Assembly (NCBI GenBank): GCA_002712005.1
Contig: PASP01000016.1
Span: forward strand, 124,001-188,000
Length of the DNA: 64,000 nucleotides
Reading direction: 5' to 3'
Origin: Halobacteriovoraceae bacterium
GTDB lineage: Bacteria; Bdellovibrionota; Bacteriovoracia; Bacteriovoracales; Bacteriovoracaceae
Shown: positions 16,012 to 25,159 of the stretch, in pieces
How the letters are laid out: the number at the start of each line of letters is the position of its first letter
Numbering within the stretch: position 1 is the stretch's first letter
Program-made: the position numbers and the translations under genes
The notes under the pieces: model-generated
Databases searched by the model: none
What the model was told of the DNA's origin: nothing
What the model saw: the letters and a program-made list of their open reading frames with translations, nothing else

Positions 16012-17291
16012 CAAGACCTCGATGGATTTGTTTTATTTCGACTCGTATTATTTTTAGGACGACGAGTTCTTCTTCTAGGATTTTGTCCTTTCTTTTGGCC
16101 ACCCGTTTTCCCCATCATTTTATTTCTTGCCCCATTTTTAGAATGATCAGCTGGAACACCGTGAAAAGCGTGATCTTCATCGATAGGAATCTTCGCTTTA
16201 ATCGACTTTTCAATTTGCTTATAAAGAGCCTTTTCAGCGGGGTCACAAAAAGATATCGCGATCCCTTTTTTACCAGCACGTGCTGTTCGACCAATTCTAT
16301 GAACATAATTCTTAGGATCATCGGGTAAATCATAGTTAATCACATGAGAGATTCCTGGAACATCGATTCCTCGAGCTGCAATATCTGTTGCGACAAGAAC
16401 TCTTAATGCTCCCTTCTTAAATCCTCCCAAGGCCCTTTCTCTTGCCCCTTGCGATTTATTTCCATGAATAGCTGCACTCGCAATTCCTACTCGATCAAGA
16501 TGTTTCACCACCCGGTCTGCACCATGTTTTGTACGAGTAAAGACAATCATATTTTTAATTTTCTTATCTTTCAGAATATTAATAAGAAGAAGCGGCTTAT
16601 TTCCTTTTTCGACGAGATTTATTTTCTGATCAATTTTTTCAACAGTTGTTGACTCAGGAGTGACTTCAACTCTTTTTGGATTTTTTAAGAGCTTTTGAGA
16701 GAGATCTGCAATATCTTTTGGCATAGTAGCAGAAAAGAGAAGAGTCTGACGTTTCTCGGGGAGTTTTGCTATGATCTTTTTAATATCTCTGATAAATCCC
16801 ATATCCAACATTCGATCCGCTTCATCAAGAATGAATACATCTAATTGATCAAAGAGAACTCTCCCTTCATTCATGTGATCGAGGAGTCTTCCAGGGGTCG
16901 CAATGATAATATCTTGTCCCTTTACGAGATTTTGAATTTGGGCCCTTTGCCCAACTCCTCCAAAAATAACACAAGACTTAAGGGCCAACCCCTTTGAATA
17001 GGCCTTAATATTTTCTTCAATTTGAGAGGCCAGCTCCCGAGTAGGAGTCATGATTAAGCAACGCATACGTGCTGGTTTAATCTTTTTCTTATTCTTTGCA
17101 ATATTATGAATAATAGGAAGTGAAAAGGCGGCTGTTTTACCCGTGCCAGTCTGTGCAATTCCTAAAATATCGCCCCCTTTCATAATGTGAGCTATAGACT
17201 GTTCTTGAATAGGTGTTGGTTTTGTATACCCCTTATTAGCTAAAGCTTGGGAAATAGGGGCAATAAATTCAAATTTATCGAATTCAGACAT
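16011..17291 (-). CDS. rhlE: DEAD-box RNA helicase, RhlE type
   Basis: A 426-aa helicase starting MSEFDKFEFIAPISQAL, chosen because AAGGA precedes this ATG. Motifs seen: TPIQEQSIAHIM (Q), AQTGTGKTAAF, PTRELASQIEEN, VFILDEADRMLDMGF, FSATMPK, VATDIAARGIDVPG and HRIGRTARAGKKG. The last ~45 residues form a basic, Arg/Lys-rich tail (GQKKGQNPRRRTRRPKN), common in RhlE and likely to bind RNA. It is first in a run of helicase, helicase and unknown protein. Confidence 0.88.
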   Translation of the reverse strand: MSEFDKFEFIAPISQALANKGYTKPTPIQEQSIAHIMKGGDILGIAQTGTGKTAAFSLPIIHNIAKNKKKIKPARMRCLIMTPTRELASQIEENIKAYSKGLALKSCVIFGGVGQRAQIQNLVKGQDIIIATPGRLLDHMNEGRVLFDQLDVFILDEADRMLDMGFIRDIKKIIAKLPEKRQTLLFSATMPKDIADLSQKLLKNPKRVEVTPESTTVEKIDQKINLVEKGNKPLLLINILKDKKIKNMIVFTRTKHGADRVVKHLDRVGIASAAIHGNKSQGARERALGGFKKGALRVLVATDIAARGIDVPGISHVINYDLPDDPKNYVHRIGRTARAGKKGIAISFCDPAEKALYKQIEKSIKAKIPIDEDHAFHGVPADHSKNGARNKMMGKTGGQKKGQNPRRRTRRPKNNTSRNKTNPSRS

Positions 17292-17541
17292 ATATATCCT
17301 TAATATAATTACCAACACTTAATCTAAATACCAGTGTTCGTAAAAGTGTATATATATGTATTCAGATGATGCCTATTCATCCCCCGAATAGCTTCACAAG
17401 TCAATTTTTAATCACTTATCTCAACCTTTTTACAGGTTCATCTGTAAAGGAAATATAGAAAGAATTACAAATCATATGAAATCAATTTCTAAATATGATT
17501 TAGTCAGAAATAAGGGTCAACAATCAAACAACGAGGGAAAA

Positions 17542-17961
17542 ATGAATAAAATCATTACACTGATCGCATTAGGAATCCTAACATTAAGTATTCATGCTCA
17601 AGATTATAGTGGCGAACTCTTTAATCAGAGAATGACTGAGCGCTATCCTGAGAGACAAATCCAAACTTTCACTAATAGAGATAGTTTAGATCTCCCTACC
17701 CAAGTACAAGAGTTAAGAATTGAAGCTTATCAGGACTTACTGGCCTTTGCTCAATCTTATAATCTCTTTCAACTAGGATGGGACTACGAACTCGATAGTC
17801 GCACATATGAAGTCAAAGATAGAGTCGATCAAGTCATCGCTTATAACTTTTCTATCGTACTCTACAAAGAGGGAAAGGCGCGGACTCGCCGTTTTTACCA
17901 AGCTTCAAGAAGAATCGACGGATATTTCTTTGTCGAACGCATAGCAAACTACGATCTCTAG
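17542..17961 (+). CDS. Small secreted protein, unknown
   Basis: The ATG at 17542 is preferred over one 66 nt upstream because GAGGG lies just before it and the protein then begins with a signal peptide (MNKIITLIALGILTLSIHAQ). The 139-aa product is rich in aromatic and charged residues, without cysteines in the mature part. The C-terminal half (VIAYNFSIVLYKEGKARTRR, YQASRRIDGYFFVERI) looks like beta strands. No family recognised. Confidence 0.65.
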   Translation: MNKIITLIALGILTLSIHAQDYSGELFNQRMTERYPERQIQTFTNRDSLDLPTQVQELRIEAYQDLLAFAQSYNLFQLGWDYELDSRTYEVKDRVDQVIAYNFSIVLYKEGKARTRRFYQASRRIDGYFFVERIANYDL

Positions 17962-18016
17962 GCCGTATAACTAATCTTTCTTGATCCCTCTTAAGCAATA
18001 GTGAGAAGATTATGGT

Positions 18017-18439
18017 GTGAACCTCATCTATCTTCTTCACTTTTGTCTTTGCCTCGTTATGCTAGGCGTGATCTGGGTTATTCAAATTGTCCATTACCCC
18101 AGCTTCCGTTTTGCAAAACTTGGCCCCTTTCGAGACTTTACAAGTTTTCATGTGAAAGCGATTAGCTCAATTGTCATCCCTTTAATGACGATAGAGCTTC
18201 TTTCTGGCAGTTTTTTAGCCTATAAAAGTCCCCGACCTTTAATCCTCTTAAATTTTACCCTTATTCTTCTTACTTGGCTGTCAACCTTCATTCTAAGTGT
18301 TCCACTTCATAATAAGTTATCTCAGGACTTTGATTTGAAAAATATTGAAAAGCTTGTTCTCACGAATTGGCCAAGGACATTAATGTGGACCATTCGATCG
18401 GTCATTCTTATATCTCTATTCTATGAATTCGAAGGATAA
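18017..18439 (+). CDS. Four-helix membrane protein (DUF1772-like)
   Basis: A 140-aa integral membrane protein from a GTG start at 18017. Helices lie at about 3-24, 45-70, 75-98 and 120-138. The loop sequence LSVPLHNKLSQDFDLKNIEKL and the following NWPRTLMWTIRS resemble the DUF1772/anthrone-oxygenase-like group of small membrane proteins. Three nucleotides separate it from the SDR gene downstream, so the two are probably co-transcribed. Function unknown. Confidence 0.65.
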   Translation: MNLIYLLHFCLCLVMLGVIWVIQIVHYPSFRFAKLGPFRDFTSFHVKAISSIVIPLMTIELLSGSFLAYKSPRPLILLNFTLILLTWLSTFILSVPLHNKLSQDFDLKNIEKLVLTNWPRTLMWTIRSVILISLFYEFEG

Positions 18440-18442
18440 TCT

Positions 18443-19180
18443 ATGGATACAGCAAAGAATATTCTTATCGTAGGAGCTGGCCATGGCATAGGCTTAAGCT
18501 TTGTTACTCACCTTTCACAGCTTTATCCCCATGCCCAAATTTTTGCAACTTACCGAAATAGGGATAAGGCCAATCCATTATTGAACTCTCAGCTCAAGCG
18601 TGAGCATATTTTTAATATTGACCCCACTGTTGATGAGCATATCAAAAAACTTGCTACAGATTTAGCGGATATTAAATTAGATATTATTATTAATTGCGTA
18701 GGACTTCTTCATAATAAAGAGGGCCTAGCTCCAGAGAAATCGTTGAAAGATTTTTCAACAGACAACTTTCTAGAAGTGATGAGAGTGAATACTGTCGTCA
18801 CCCCTTTATTAGCAAAGTATTTTCATAAAAAGCTCAACCCCACCAAATCCTATTTTGTAACTCTTTCGGCAAAAGTAGGAAGTATAGAAGATAATAGAAT
18901 GGGAGGATGGTATGCCTATCGAGCTTCCAAATCTGCCCTGAATATGGTCATAAAAAATATAGCAATCGAATTTCAGAGAAAGAGAAATAACTGCGTCGTT
19001 CTCGCCATTCACCCAGGAACAACGAAGACTGATTTATCAGCTCCGTTTATAGAGAGAACCAATTACATTCTCCACACTCCAGATGAAACGGCTCAGAATA
19101 TAGTTTCTCTTTTTCATAAAATGAAAGTAGATGATTCAGGGAAGTTCATCTCATGGAATGGTGATGAACTTCCCTGGTAA
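18443..19180 (+). CDS. Short-chain dehydrogenase/reductase (C-factor-like)
   Basis: A 245-aa SDR enzyme. The NAD(P) loop is ILIVGAGHGIGLSFV (GxxxGxG), the NNAG-like segment is INCVGLLH, the catalytic Ser lies in FVTLSAKVGS, and YAYRASK supplies the YxxxK pair. The later HPGTTKTDLSAPF matches C-factor/CsgA-like SDRs. The reaction is NAD(P)-dependent oxidation or reduction of a small alcohol or ketone; the substrate is not evident. AAGGA lies 7 nt before the ATG. Confidence 0.82.
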   Translation: MDTAKNILIVGAGHGIGLSFVTHLSQLYPHAQIFATYRNRDKANPLLNSQLKREHIFNIDPTVDEHIKKLATDLADIKLDIIINCVGLLHNKEGLAPEKSLKDFSTDNFLEVMRVNTVVTPLLAKYFHKKLNPTKSYFVTLSAKVGSIEDNRMGGWYAYRASKSALNMVIKNIAIEFQRKRNNCVVLAIHPGTTKTDLSAPFIERTNYILHTPDETAQNIVSLFHKMKVDDSGKFISWNGDELPW

Positions 19181-19186
19181 ATCATA

Positions 19187-19714
19187 CTAGAATTTCATTT
19201 TAACTTGTTTACCTGACTCATCTTCAGCATAGACTTCAACCCATTTAACACTACCAAATATGGTAACTTTTGAATGAAGTTGAGTTACATTGAATCTTCT
19301 TCCTTTAATGATGATTTCGTTTGTGAGGGAACAGTTTCCAGATTCGTCACGCTCGGCACGTACGGTAACTTGCTCGTGATCAATAATCTTCTTACTCGCA
19401 AATTCATTCATGGACTCTGTTACAAAAATAACTTCGGAACCAGAAAGAATACTACTATGAGGACGAAGAGGCTTTTCAATAAAGCCAGCAGATTCACTGA
19501 GCGGCTTCCAGCGACCATCTTCTTCACCCATTTTCCAATCGGCAAAGACATCACTGCGAATCTCACAGGTTCTCTCATCATACTCGACCTTATAATGAAG
19601 CACATTCTTTGAATTGATGGTTTTAGAAACCTTCAAGATTGTCGCCTCTGAGGCCATTAGAGAAGTAAAGGGTAATAAGGACATAAATAGGGGTACAAGG
19701 ATTTTCTTTTTCAT
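19187..19714 (-). CDS. Secreted beta-rich protein, unknown
   Basis: A 175-aa protein with a signal peptide (MKKKILVPLFMSLLPFTSLMAS) preceded by GGGGG as ribosome site. The mature part alternates charged and hydrophobic residues (FNVTQLHSKVTIFGSVKWVEV) and has two cysteines that could pair. No family recognised. Its stop lies 6 nt from the stop of the convergent SDR gene, with no terminator hairpin visible between. Confidence 0.65.
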   Translation of the reverse strand: MKKKILVPLFMSLLPFTSLMASEATILKVSKTINSKNVLHYKVEYDERTCEIRSDVFADWKMGEEDGRWKPLSESAGFIEKPLRPHSSILSGSEVIFVTESMNEFASKKIIDHEQVTVRAERDESGNCSLTNEIIIKGRRFNVTQLHSKVTIFGSVKWVEVYAEDESGKQVKMKF

Positions 19715-19919
19715 GCCCCCTTATACCCTAAATTTTGCCGCGAGAAGGCCAGAGGTTAAGATATTCATGGGGTGTCAAAAATTTAAACACTCTCCCTATT
19801 TTGTAGAGCAAATGTTCATGTGTAGTTATTTAAACACTTTCTAAAGATTCCTAATAATACTTATTTTCATGAATCTCATAATTTTATTATGAGGTTAATT
19901 CAGTAACAAAGGAAATATC

Positions 19920-21347
19920 ATGGAAGTTCAGATTAATGAAAATAGCTTACCTATTAATAGTGAAGACACGTTCGAAACTATAAATCCTGCCACGGAAGAA
20001 AAACTTGAATCCTATGCCTATGATTCTAAAGAAAGAGTTAACGAAAAACTCAAAATGGCCCATGAAGCCTACAAGAAATGGTCGGCGATGCCTCTTAAGG
20101 AAAGAAAAAAACCTTTTAAGAAAATGATCAGCATTTTAGAAGATCAGAAAGATGAAATCGCGAAACTTATGACCCAAGAGATGGGTAAACCAATTGCTCA
20201 GGGATATCAAGAAATTGATTTGTGTAAAAATATAATTCAATATTCTCTAGATAATGTTGAAGATGCTCTCGCCGATGAAGAAAGAGATCTTCAAGAAGGA
20301 AGGGCCATAGTATCTTATTGTCCTCAAGGAGTAATCCTTTCCATTCAACCGTGGAACTTCCCTTTTTATCAGGTAATACGCTATGCAGTCCCCGTTCTTC
20401 TTTCGGGAAATACAACACTTCTTAAACACGCAGCCTGCGTTTGGGGTTGTGCCAAAAAACTCGAAGAAATTTTTAATGAATCAGGTGTTTTAAAAGGATC
20501 ATTTATCCATCTCTATGCAGAAAGTGAAAATATTGAAGATCTTTATTCCGCAAGAGAAGTGAGAGGGATCACTTTCACGGGAAGTGCCAGTACGGGAAGA
20601 ATTGTCGCTCAAAAAGCGGCAAAAAACCTAAAGAAATCAGTCTTAGAACTTGGAGGGAATGACGCCTACCTAGTTTTAGAAGATGCGGACATAGAGAAAG
20701 CAGCCAAGGCCAGCTCCTTTGGAAGGCTCATCAATAATGGTGAGACTTGTACTTCCGCTAAGCGCTTTATCGTACTTGAAAGTGTTTACGATGAATTTAG
20801 AGAAGCTCTCAAAAATAATATGAAGGAAGCTCAACTGGGTGACCCACTTGAGAAAACAACAAAACTAGGTCCTATGGCGAGAAAAGACCTCTTTGAAAAA
20901 TTAGATGAACAAGTTAGAGATTCACTTGATCAAGGCGCTACAGTTGTCATGGGAGGAAATAAGGAGAAGAGAAAAGGATACTTTTTTCAACCCACAATTC
21001 TTGAAAATCTTAAACCGGGCATGCCGGCTTACGATGATGAGCTCTTTGGTCCAGTTGCAAGTTTAATCAAAGCAAAAAGCTTAGAGGAAGCGATCGAAAT
21101 AGCGAACTCTTCAAAGTATGGACTTGCAGGAGGTATTTTTTCAGAAGATTGGGATAAAGCTCTAGAAATTGCCAAATTTAAACTCGATACCGGACAGGTG
21201 AATATAAATGGTTTCGTAAATGCTCGCCCCCAAATTCCTTTCGGAGGCGTTAAAGAAAGTGGATACGGAAGAGAACATGATCGTTTTAGCTTTAGAGAAT
21301 TCTTGAATATAAAATCAATCAAATTGATCAAGGAGCAAGAATTATGA
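19920..21347 (+). CDS. Aldehyde dehydrogenase, succinate-semialdehyde (Sad/YneI) type
   Basis: A 475-aa NAD(P)-dependent aldehyde dehydrogenase of usual length. The oxyanion/cofactor segment is ILSIQPWNFPFYQVIRYAVP, and LLKHAACVWGCA matches the Sad/YneI branch. The general base Glu is in VLELGGNDAYLVLEDADI and the catalytic Cys in NNGETCTSAKRFIV. It oxidises succinate semialdehyde or a related aldehyde to the acid. AAAGGAAA precedes the ATG. Its stop overlaps the next start (ATGA), so it forms an operon with the Old Yellow Enzyme gene. Confidence 0.85.
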   Translation: MEVQINENSLPINSEDTFETINPATEEKLESYAYDSKERVNEKLKMAHEAYKKWSAMPLKERKKPFKKMISILEDQKDEIAKLMTQEMGKPIAQGYQEIDLCKNIIQYSLDNVEDALADEERDLQEGRAIVSYCPQGVILSIQPWNFPFYQVIRYAVPVLLSGNTTLLKHAACVWGCAKKLEEIFNESGVLKGSFIHLYAESENIEDLYSAREVRGITFTGSASTGRIVAQKAAKNLKKSVLELGGNDAYLVLEDADIEKAAKASSFGRLINNGETCTSAKRFIVLESVYDEFREALKNNMKEAQLGDPLEKTTKLGPMARKDLFEKLDEQVRDSLDQGATVVMGGNKEKRKGYFFQPTILENLKPGMPAYDDELFGPVASLIKAKSLEEAIEIANSSKYGLAGGIFSEDWDKALEIAKFKLDTGQVNINGFVNARPQIPFGGVKESGYGREHDRFSFREFLNIKSIKLIKEQEL

Positions 21348-22450
21348 GTTCTACAGAAAATCATCCTCTCTTTCAACCTGCGAAACTTGGAAGCTGTGAA
21401 TTAAGAAATCGTTTCATTATGGCGCCGCTAACAAGGTCAAGAAGTGATGAAAAAGGATTGGCCAGTGATCTTATGGCAAAATACTATGCTCAACGATCCC
21501 ACGATAGTGGAGCAGGCCTCATCATTTCAGAAGCTACAAATATTAGTCCGCTCGCTTATGGATACGCCCTTACTCCTGGGATCTATTCAGAAGAACAGAC
21601 TCAATCCTGGAAAAAAGTAACCGATGCTGTTCACGAGAAAGGGGGTAAAATATTTTGCCAACTATGGCACTGTGGAAGAATTAGCCATAAAGACCTGATG
21701 CCTAATGGAGAGAAGCCACTATCTGCTTCTCCTATTCAGGCCGATGCTGAAGCCTTTACCCAAGAGGGAAAGAAACAAGCATCTGAGCCTCAAGAGATGA
21801 GTCAAACTCAAATTTTAGCTACCATTAAAGATTACGCCCATGCGGCGAAATGTGCTAAAGAAGCAGGTTTTGATGGTATTGAGGTTCACTGTGCTAATGG
21901 TTACTTACTTCATCAATTTATCGCAACACAATCAAATCGTAGACAAGACGAATATGGTGGGACAATTGAAAATCGCCTAAGATTTCCACTTGCCGTCATT
22001 GAAGCTTGTTTAGAACATTGGGATGCAGGACAAGTCGGAGTAAGAATTGCTCCAGTTAGTCATTTCAATGATGTCTCAACAGAAGACCCTCAAAGAGATT
22101 ACGAATACTTTGTTGATAAATTAGATAAACTTAGTCTTGCTTATATTCACGTTATCGAGGGAAATACTGGGGAAGAAAGAAGAACTAAGATAGAGTTTGA
22201 TTACACTCAATTGAAAGACAAATTTTCAGGTCAGTATATAAGTAATAATTGTCTCGATCTAAAGAAAGCGAAACAACTCTTTAACGATAAGAAGCTAGAC
22301 TTTGCTTGTTTTGGAAGAGACTTTATTGCAAATCCTGACTTAGTTAAACGCTTCAAAGAAGAAGCCTCATTAAATGAGCTCAAGGAAGACGGTCTTTACG
22401 GCGGTGGAGAAGAAGGTTACACCGATTATCCCTTCCTCGAAAACAAGTAG
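21344..22450 (+). CDS. Old Yellow Enzyme family flavin oxidoreductase
   Basis: A 368-aa FMN-dependent ene-reductase. Signatures are NRFIMAPLTRSRS, QLWHCGRISHKD, the FDGIEVHCANGYLLHQFIAT segment with the substrate-binding His, SNRRQDEYGGTIENRLRF and the late CFGRDFIANPDL. These enzymes reduce activated C=C bonds, nitroesters or quinones with NADPH. It is translationally coupled to the aldehyde dehydrogenase, so the two may detoxify reactive aldehydes and enals together. A strong hairpin terminator follows. Confidence 0.88.
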   Translation: MSSTENHPLFQPAKLGSCELRNRFIMAPLTRSRSDEKGLASDLMAKYYAQRSHDSGAGLIISEATNISPLAYGYALTPGIYSEEQTQSWKKVTDAVHEKGGKIFCQLWHCGRISHKDLMPNGEKPLSASPIQADAEAFTQEGKKQASEPQEMSQTQILATIKDYAHAAKCAKEAGFDGIEVHCANGYLLHQFIATQSNRRQDEYGGTIENRLRFPLAVIEACLEHWDAGQVGVRIAPVSHFNDVSTEDPQRDYEYFVDKLDKLSLAYIHVIEGNTGEERRTKIEFDYTQLKDKFSGQYISNNCLDLKKAKQLFNDKKLDFACFGRDFIANPDLVKRFKEEASLNELKEDGLYGGGEEGYTDYPFLENK

Positions 22451-22460
22451 GACAAAATAA

Positions 22461-22496
22461 TTAGCCCCCTTCACTCAATCAGAGAAAGGGGGCTAA
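22461..22496. terminator. Bidirectional hairpin terminator
   Basis: TTAGCCCCCTT (22461-22471) pairs perfectly with AAGGGGGCTAA (22486-22496) over a 14-nt loop. It sits between the convergent Old Yellow Enzyme and heme-utilisation genes. T-tracts are short on both strands. Confidence 0.75.
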
Positions 22497-22501
22497 ATTA
22501 A

Positions 22502-23287
22502 CTAACAATTCTTTGATAGGGAAACAAATTCGCGGTGAAGTCCTTTCATATCTCCGGCAGAACCTTGAAAATTCATATAGTGAAACTTATCTTCACTCTT
22601 AATATGAAATCCTTCCGAGTCTACAGCTACTAAAGTTGCATCGTTCATTTCTTTATCTAATAAAGCTTTTGTGTACTTTACTAGTGATGACTTGTGATCT
22701 TTGTTCATATGATCGATTGCAGACTGTTCACTCCCCTTCCATTCTGGAGTCGGTAAGCTCCAATTACCTTCAGCTTTATAATCATAAATTTGTCCAAATG
22801 TTCTTACAAAATGTACGTGAACAGGCTTAATGGTAAAGAAGTAAAAATTGTGGGCCTTAAAATAATTTCTGGCCATAGGAAAGAATGTAAAATACTTCTC
22901 AGAAATAGTAGCGAATTTCTCAGGCTCTTTCTTTTCATCAATTTGAGTTGCCTCAGCTACAAGAGAAACTCGTGGAGAAGCTTGCTTAAAGCTTGCTTCC
23001 ATATCAAAAACAGTAAAACATACTTGGGGTGCTTTCCACATATTATGAGTGTGAGGCGCAAGATCACTAACAAGTATAATAACATCCCCTTCCTCAGTCA
23101 GAACATAGGGAGTTAAACTTCCAAGAGGATATGACTTATCTTCATAAGAACCTAAACTAGATAATATTCCACTATCCCATTTTTTCATGAAAGCTCTTGC
23201 AACTCGCGATACTTCTTTCATATCTTTCATTAATTCTGGACGTCCACGTCCCTTTGTTGCTGTTTTTGTTTCTTCATTTTCACTCAT
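22502..23287 (-). CDS. HutZ/HugZ-family heme utilisation protein
   Basis: A 261-aa protein with a split-barrel flavin-type fold (residues ~25-165: RAFMKKWDSGILSSL, YPLGSLTPYVL, HTHNMWKAPQVCFTVFD) followed by a DUF2470-like C-terminal domain starting at AIDHMNKDHKSSL. This arrangement is typical of HutZ/HugZ, which bind and break down heme to release iron. It is the last gene in a run of heme ABC transporter genes, 12 nt after the ATPase gene, which strongly supports the role. A Lys/Arg/Gly-rich N-terminal tail precedes the fold. Confidence 0.82.
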   Translation of the reverse strand: MSENEETKTATKGRGRPELMKDMKEVSRVARAFMKKWDSGILSSLGSYEDKSYPLGSLTPYVLTEEGDVIILVSDLAPHTHNMWKAPQVCFTVFDMEASFKQASPRVSLVAEATQIDEKKEPEKFATISEKYFTFFPMARNYFKAHNFYFFTIKPVHVHFVRTFGQIYDYKAEGNWSLPTPEWKGSEQSAIDHMNKDHKSSLVKYTKALLDKEMNDATLVAVDSEGFHIKSEDKFHYMNFQGSAGDMKGLHREFVSLSKNC

Positions 23288-23299
23288 AAATCCCCCTAT

Positions 23300-24091
23300 T
23301 TAATTAAAGATCATAATTGGATATTTTTGTTCACTTTTTAAAATTTGAGTATCCACTTCAAAATATTTTAAAAGATTCGCCTCGGTAAAAACTTCATAAG
23401 AACTTCCCTCTAAGGCACATCTTCCTTTTTCTAATAAATAAATTTTTGAGCAGTGCTTAGCAATATAGTTGAGATCATGTAAAACGAAAACTACTGTAAG
23501 TTTATATTTTCTAACAAGCTCAGAAATACGCTTCAGTATCATTTGTTGCACTGATAGGTCTAAGGCCGAGAGAGGTTCATCTAAGAAGAGTACTTTATCT
23601 CTATTTTTTTCTTCAAAGGGCAGTAGTTGACACAGAGCTCTTCCAAATTGAACCTTTTGTCTTTCTCCTCCAGAGAGCGAAGGATAAGAAGTATCAAGAA
23701 GATCATTCAAATTTAAAGACTCAATGACTTCATCGACAATTTTATAGTCTTCTAAACTTAAGTTTCCGTGTGGAAAACGTCCCATCAAGAGAATATCCAG
23801 CACAGAAAGTCCAAAACTCACCGGTATCTCTTGGGATAAGACACTTCTTTTCAATGCCAACTCACGTGAAGAGTAATGAGAAATATCTTTGCCATCGAGA
23901 AGAATGTCACCTTGAGTAGGAACGATTAAGCCAGAAAGGATTTTTATGAGAGATGATTTCCCAGCCCCATTTCTCCCTATGATCCCAGTGATTGAGCCTT
24001 TCTCAATCTTTAAATCGATATCATCAACTATCGTTTTATATTGACCTTTTCCTATTTGTACAGAGTAAGAGATTCCTTTAGCCTCGATCAA
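23300..24091 (-). CDS. hmuV: Heme ABC transporter ATP-binding protein
   Basis: A 263-aa ATPase with Walker A IGRNGAGKSSLIKIL, signature LSGGERQKVQFGRAL, Walker B KVLFLDEPLSALD and switch His VFVLHDLNYIA. The FecE/HmuV type fits the adjacent FecCD permease and heme-binding protein. It energises import of heme from the periplasm. The ATG overlaps the end of the permease gene by 4 nt (ATGA). Confidence 0.88.
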   Translation of the reverse strand: MIEAKGISYSVQIGKGQYKTIVDDIDLKIEKGSITGIIGRNGAGKSSLIKILSGLIVPTQGDILLDGKDISHYSSRELALKRSVLSQEIPVSFGLSVLDILLMGRFPHGNLSLEDYKIVDEVIESLNLNDLLDTSYPSLSGGERQKVQFGRALCQLLPFEEKNRDKVLFLDEPLSALDLSVQQMILKRISELVRKYKLTVVFVLHDLNYIAKHCSKIYLLEKGRCALEGSSYEVFTEANLLKYFEVDTQILKSEQKYPIMIFN

Positions 24092-25152
24092 GATAATCTC
24101 CTTTTTTGTTTTAAAAGAAGATAAGTAAAGAAAGGAGTACCAACAATGGAGGTTATAATTCCGATGGGGAGCTCAGAAGGTGCAACTACATTCTTTGCCA
24201 CGATATCCGAAAGAACAAGAAAAACGCCACCTAATAAGAATGAGCAAATCAATAAAGAAGAGCTCTTTGGCCCTAAGAATAATCTTAAAATATGAGGAAC
24301 AACGAGTCCTACAAACCCTATAACGCCTACGAAAGCCGTTAAAGGACCACATATAACAGCAGAGAGAATGAGTACCGTCTTTTTTACTTTATCTGTATCA
24401 ACCCCTAAATAGAGAGCCTCTCTTTCACCTAAGGCCAAAGCATCCAATTCCTTATGAAATGAGTAGAGATAGGAGCTAGCTCCCAAAACGAGTAGACTTA
24501 ACAGAGAAATAATAGGCCAAGTTGCCCCATTCAATGATCCCATAGACCAAAAGGTTATTGATCTTAACTGCTCATCATTAAGTAAAGTGATGAGAAGTCC
24601 AGAATAGGCTCCAGCAAAAGCATTCACGGCCACTCCGGCCAAAAGCATAATAGCAATTTGAATACGTCCATGGCTAAGAGAAATTCTATAAACGAGGAAG
24701 CCTAAAAAGAGAGCTCCCAAAAAAGCGAGACTTGGCAAAAAGAATAAGGGGTAACTTTCAAAGAAGGATTGAAAAAAAGGAATAAGTTTCAGTAAGAAGG
24801 TTCCGGTTATCACCCCTAACATAGCACCACTTGAAATACCGATCAGACCAGAGTCCGCAAGGGGGTTGTTAAAAAGTATTTGAAGAGCAGCACCAGCTAA
24901 AGCAAGTCCCCCTCCCGCCAATAGCCCAAGAAGAACACGAGGCAACCTGATATTTAGAACAAGTTCTTTAATAAGAGAAGGCTCCTGATTAAACGCCCTT
25001 TCTATAGAGTCAATAAAACCAGAAGCGGGTCCAAGAAAAATACCCAAAACAATAGTCATGAGAAGCAGAACTAAGAGTACGCAAAAAGTACGGAAAAATT
25101 TACGCTGTTGTTTGATATAGAGCGCTCTAGAATGGAGTACGGCCTCAGTCAT
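24088..25152 (-). CDS. hmuU: Heme ABC transporter permease (FecCD family)
   Basis: A 354-aa inner-membrane permease with about nine helices. FecCD signatures include NIRLPRVLLGLLAGGGLALAG, FNNPLADSGLIGISSGAMLG, GVAVNAFAGA and FVGVIGFVGLVVPHILRL. I chose the ATG at 25152, 7 nt after the upstream stop; a TTG at 25191 would add 13 residues and overlap the binding-protein gene. With HmuT and HmuV it forms the heme importer. Confidence 0.85.
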   Translation of the reverse strand: MTEAVLHSRALYIKQQRKFFRTFCVLLVLLLMTIVLGIFLGPASGFIDSIERAFNQEPSLIKELVLNIRLPRVLLGLLAGGGLALAGAALQILFNNPLADSGLIGISSGAMLGVITGTFLLKLIPFFQSFFESYPLFFLPSLAFLGALFLGFLVYRISLSHGRIQIAIMLLAGVAVNAFAGAYSGLLITLLNDEQLRSITFWSMGSLNGATWPIISLLSLLVLGASSYLYSFHKELDALALGEREALYLGVDTDKVKKTVLILSAVICGPLTAFVGVIGFVGLVVPHILRLFLGPKSSSLLICSFLLGGVFLVLSDIVAKNVVAPSELPIGIITSIVGTPFFTYLLLKQKRRLS

Positions 25153-25159
25153 AATTGAA

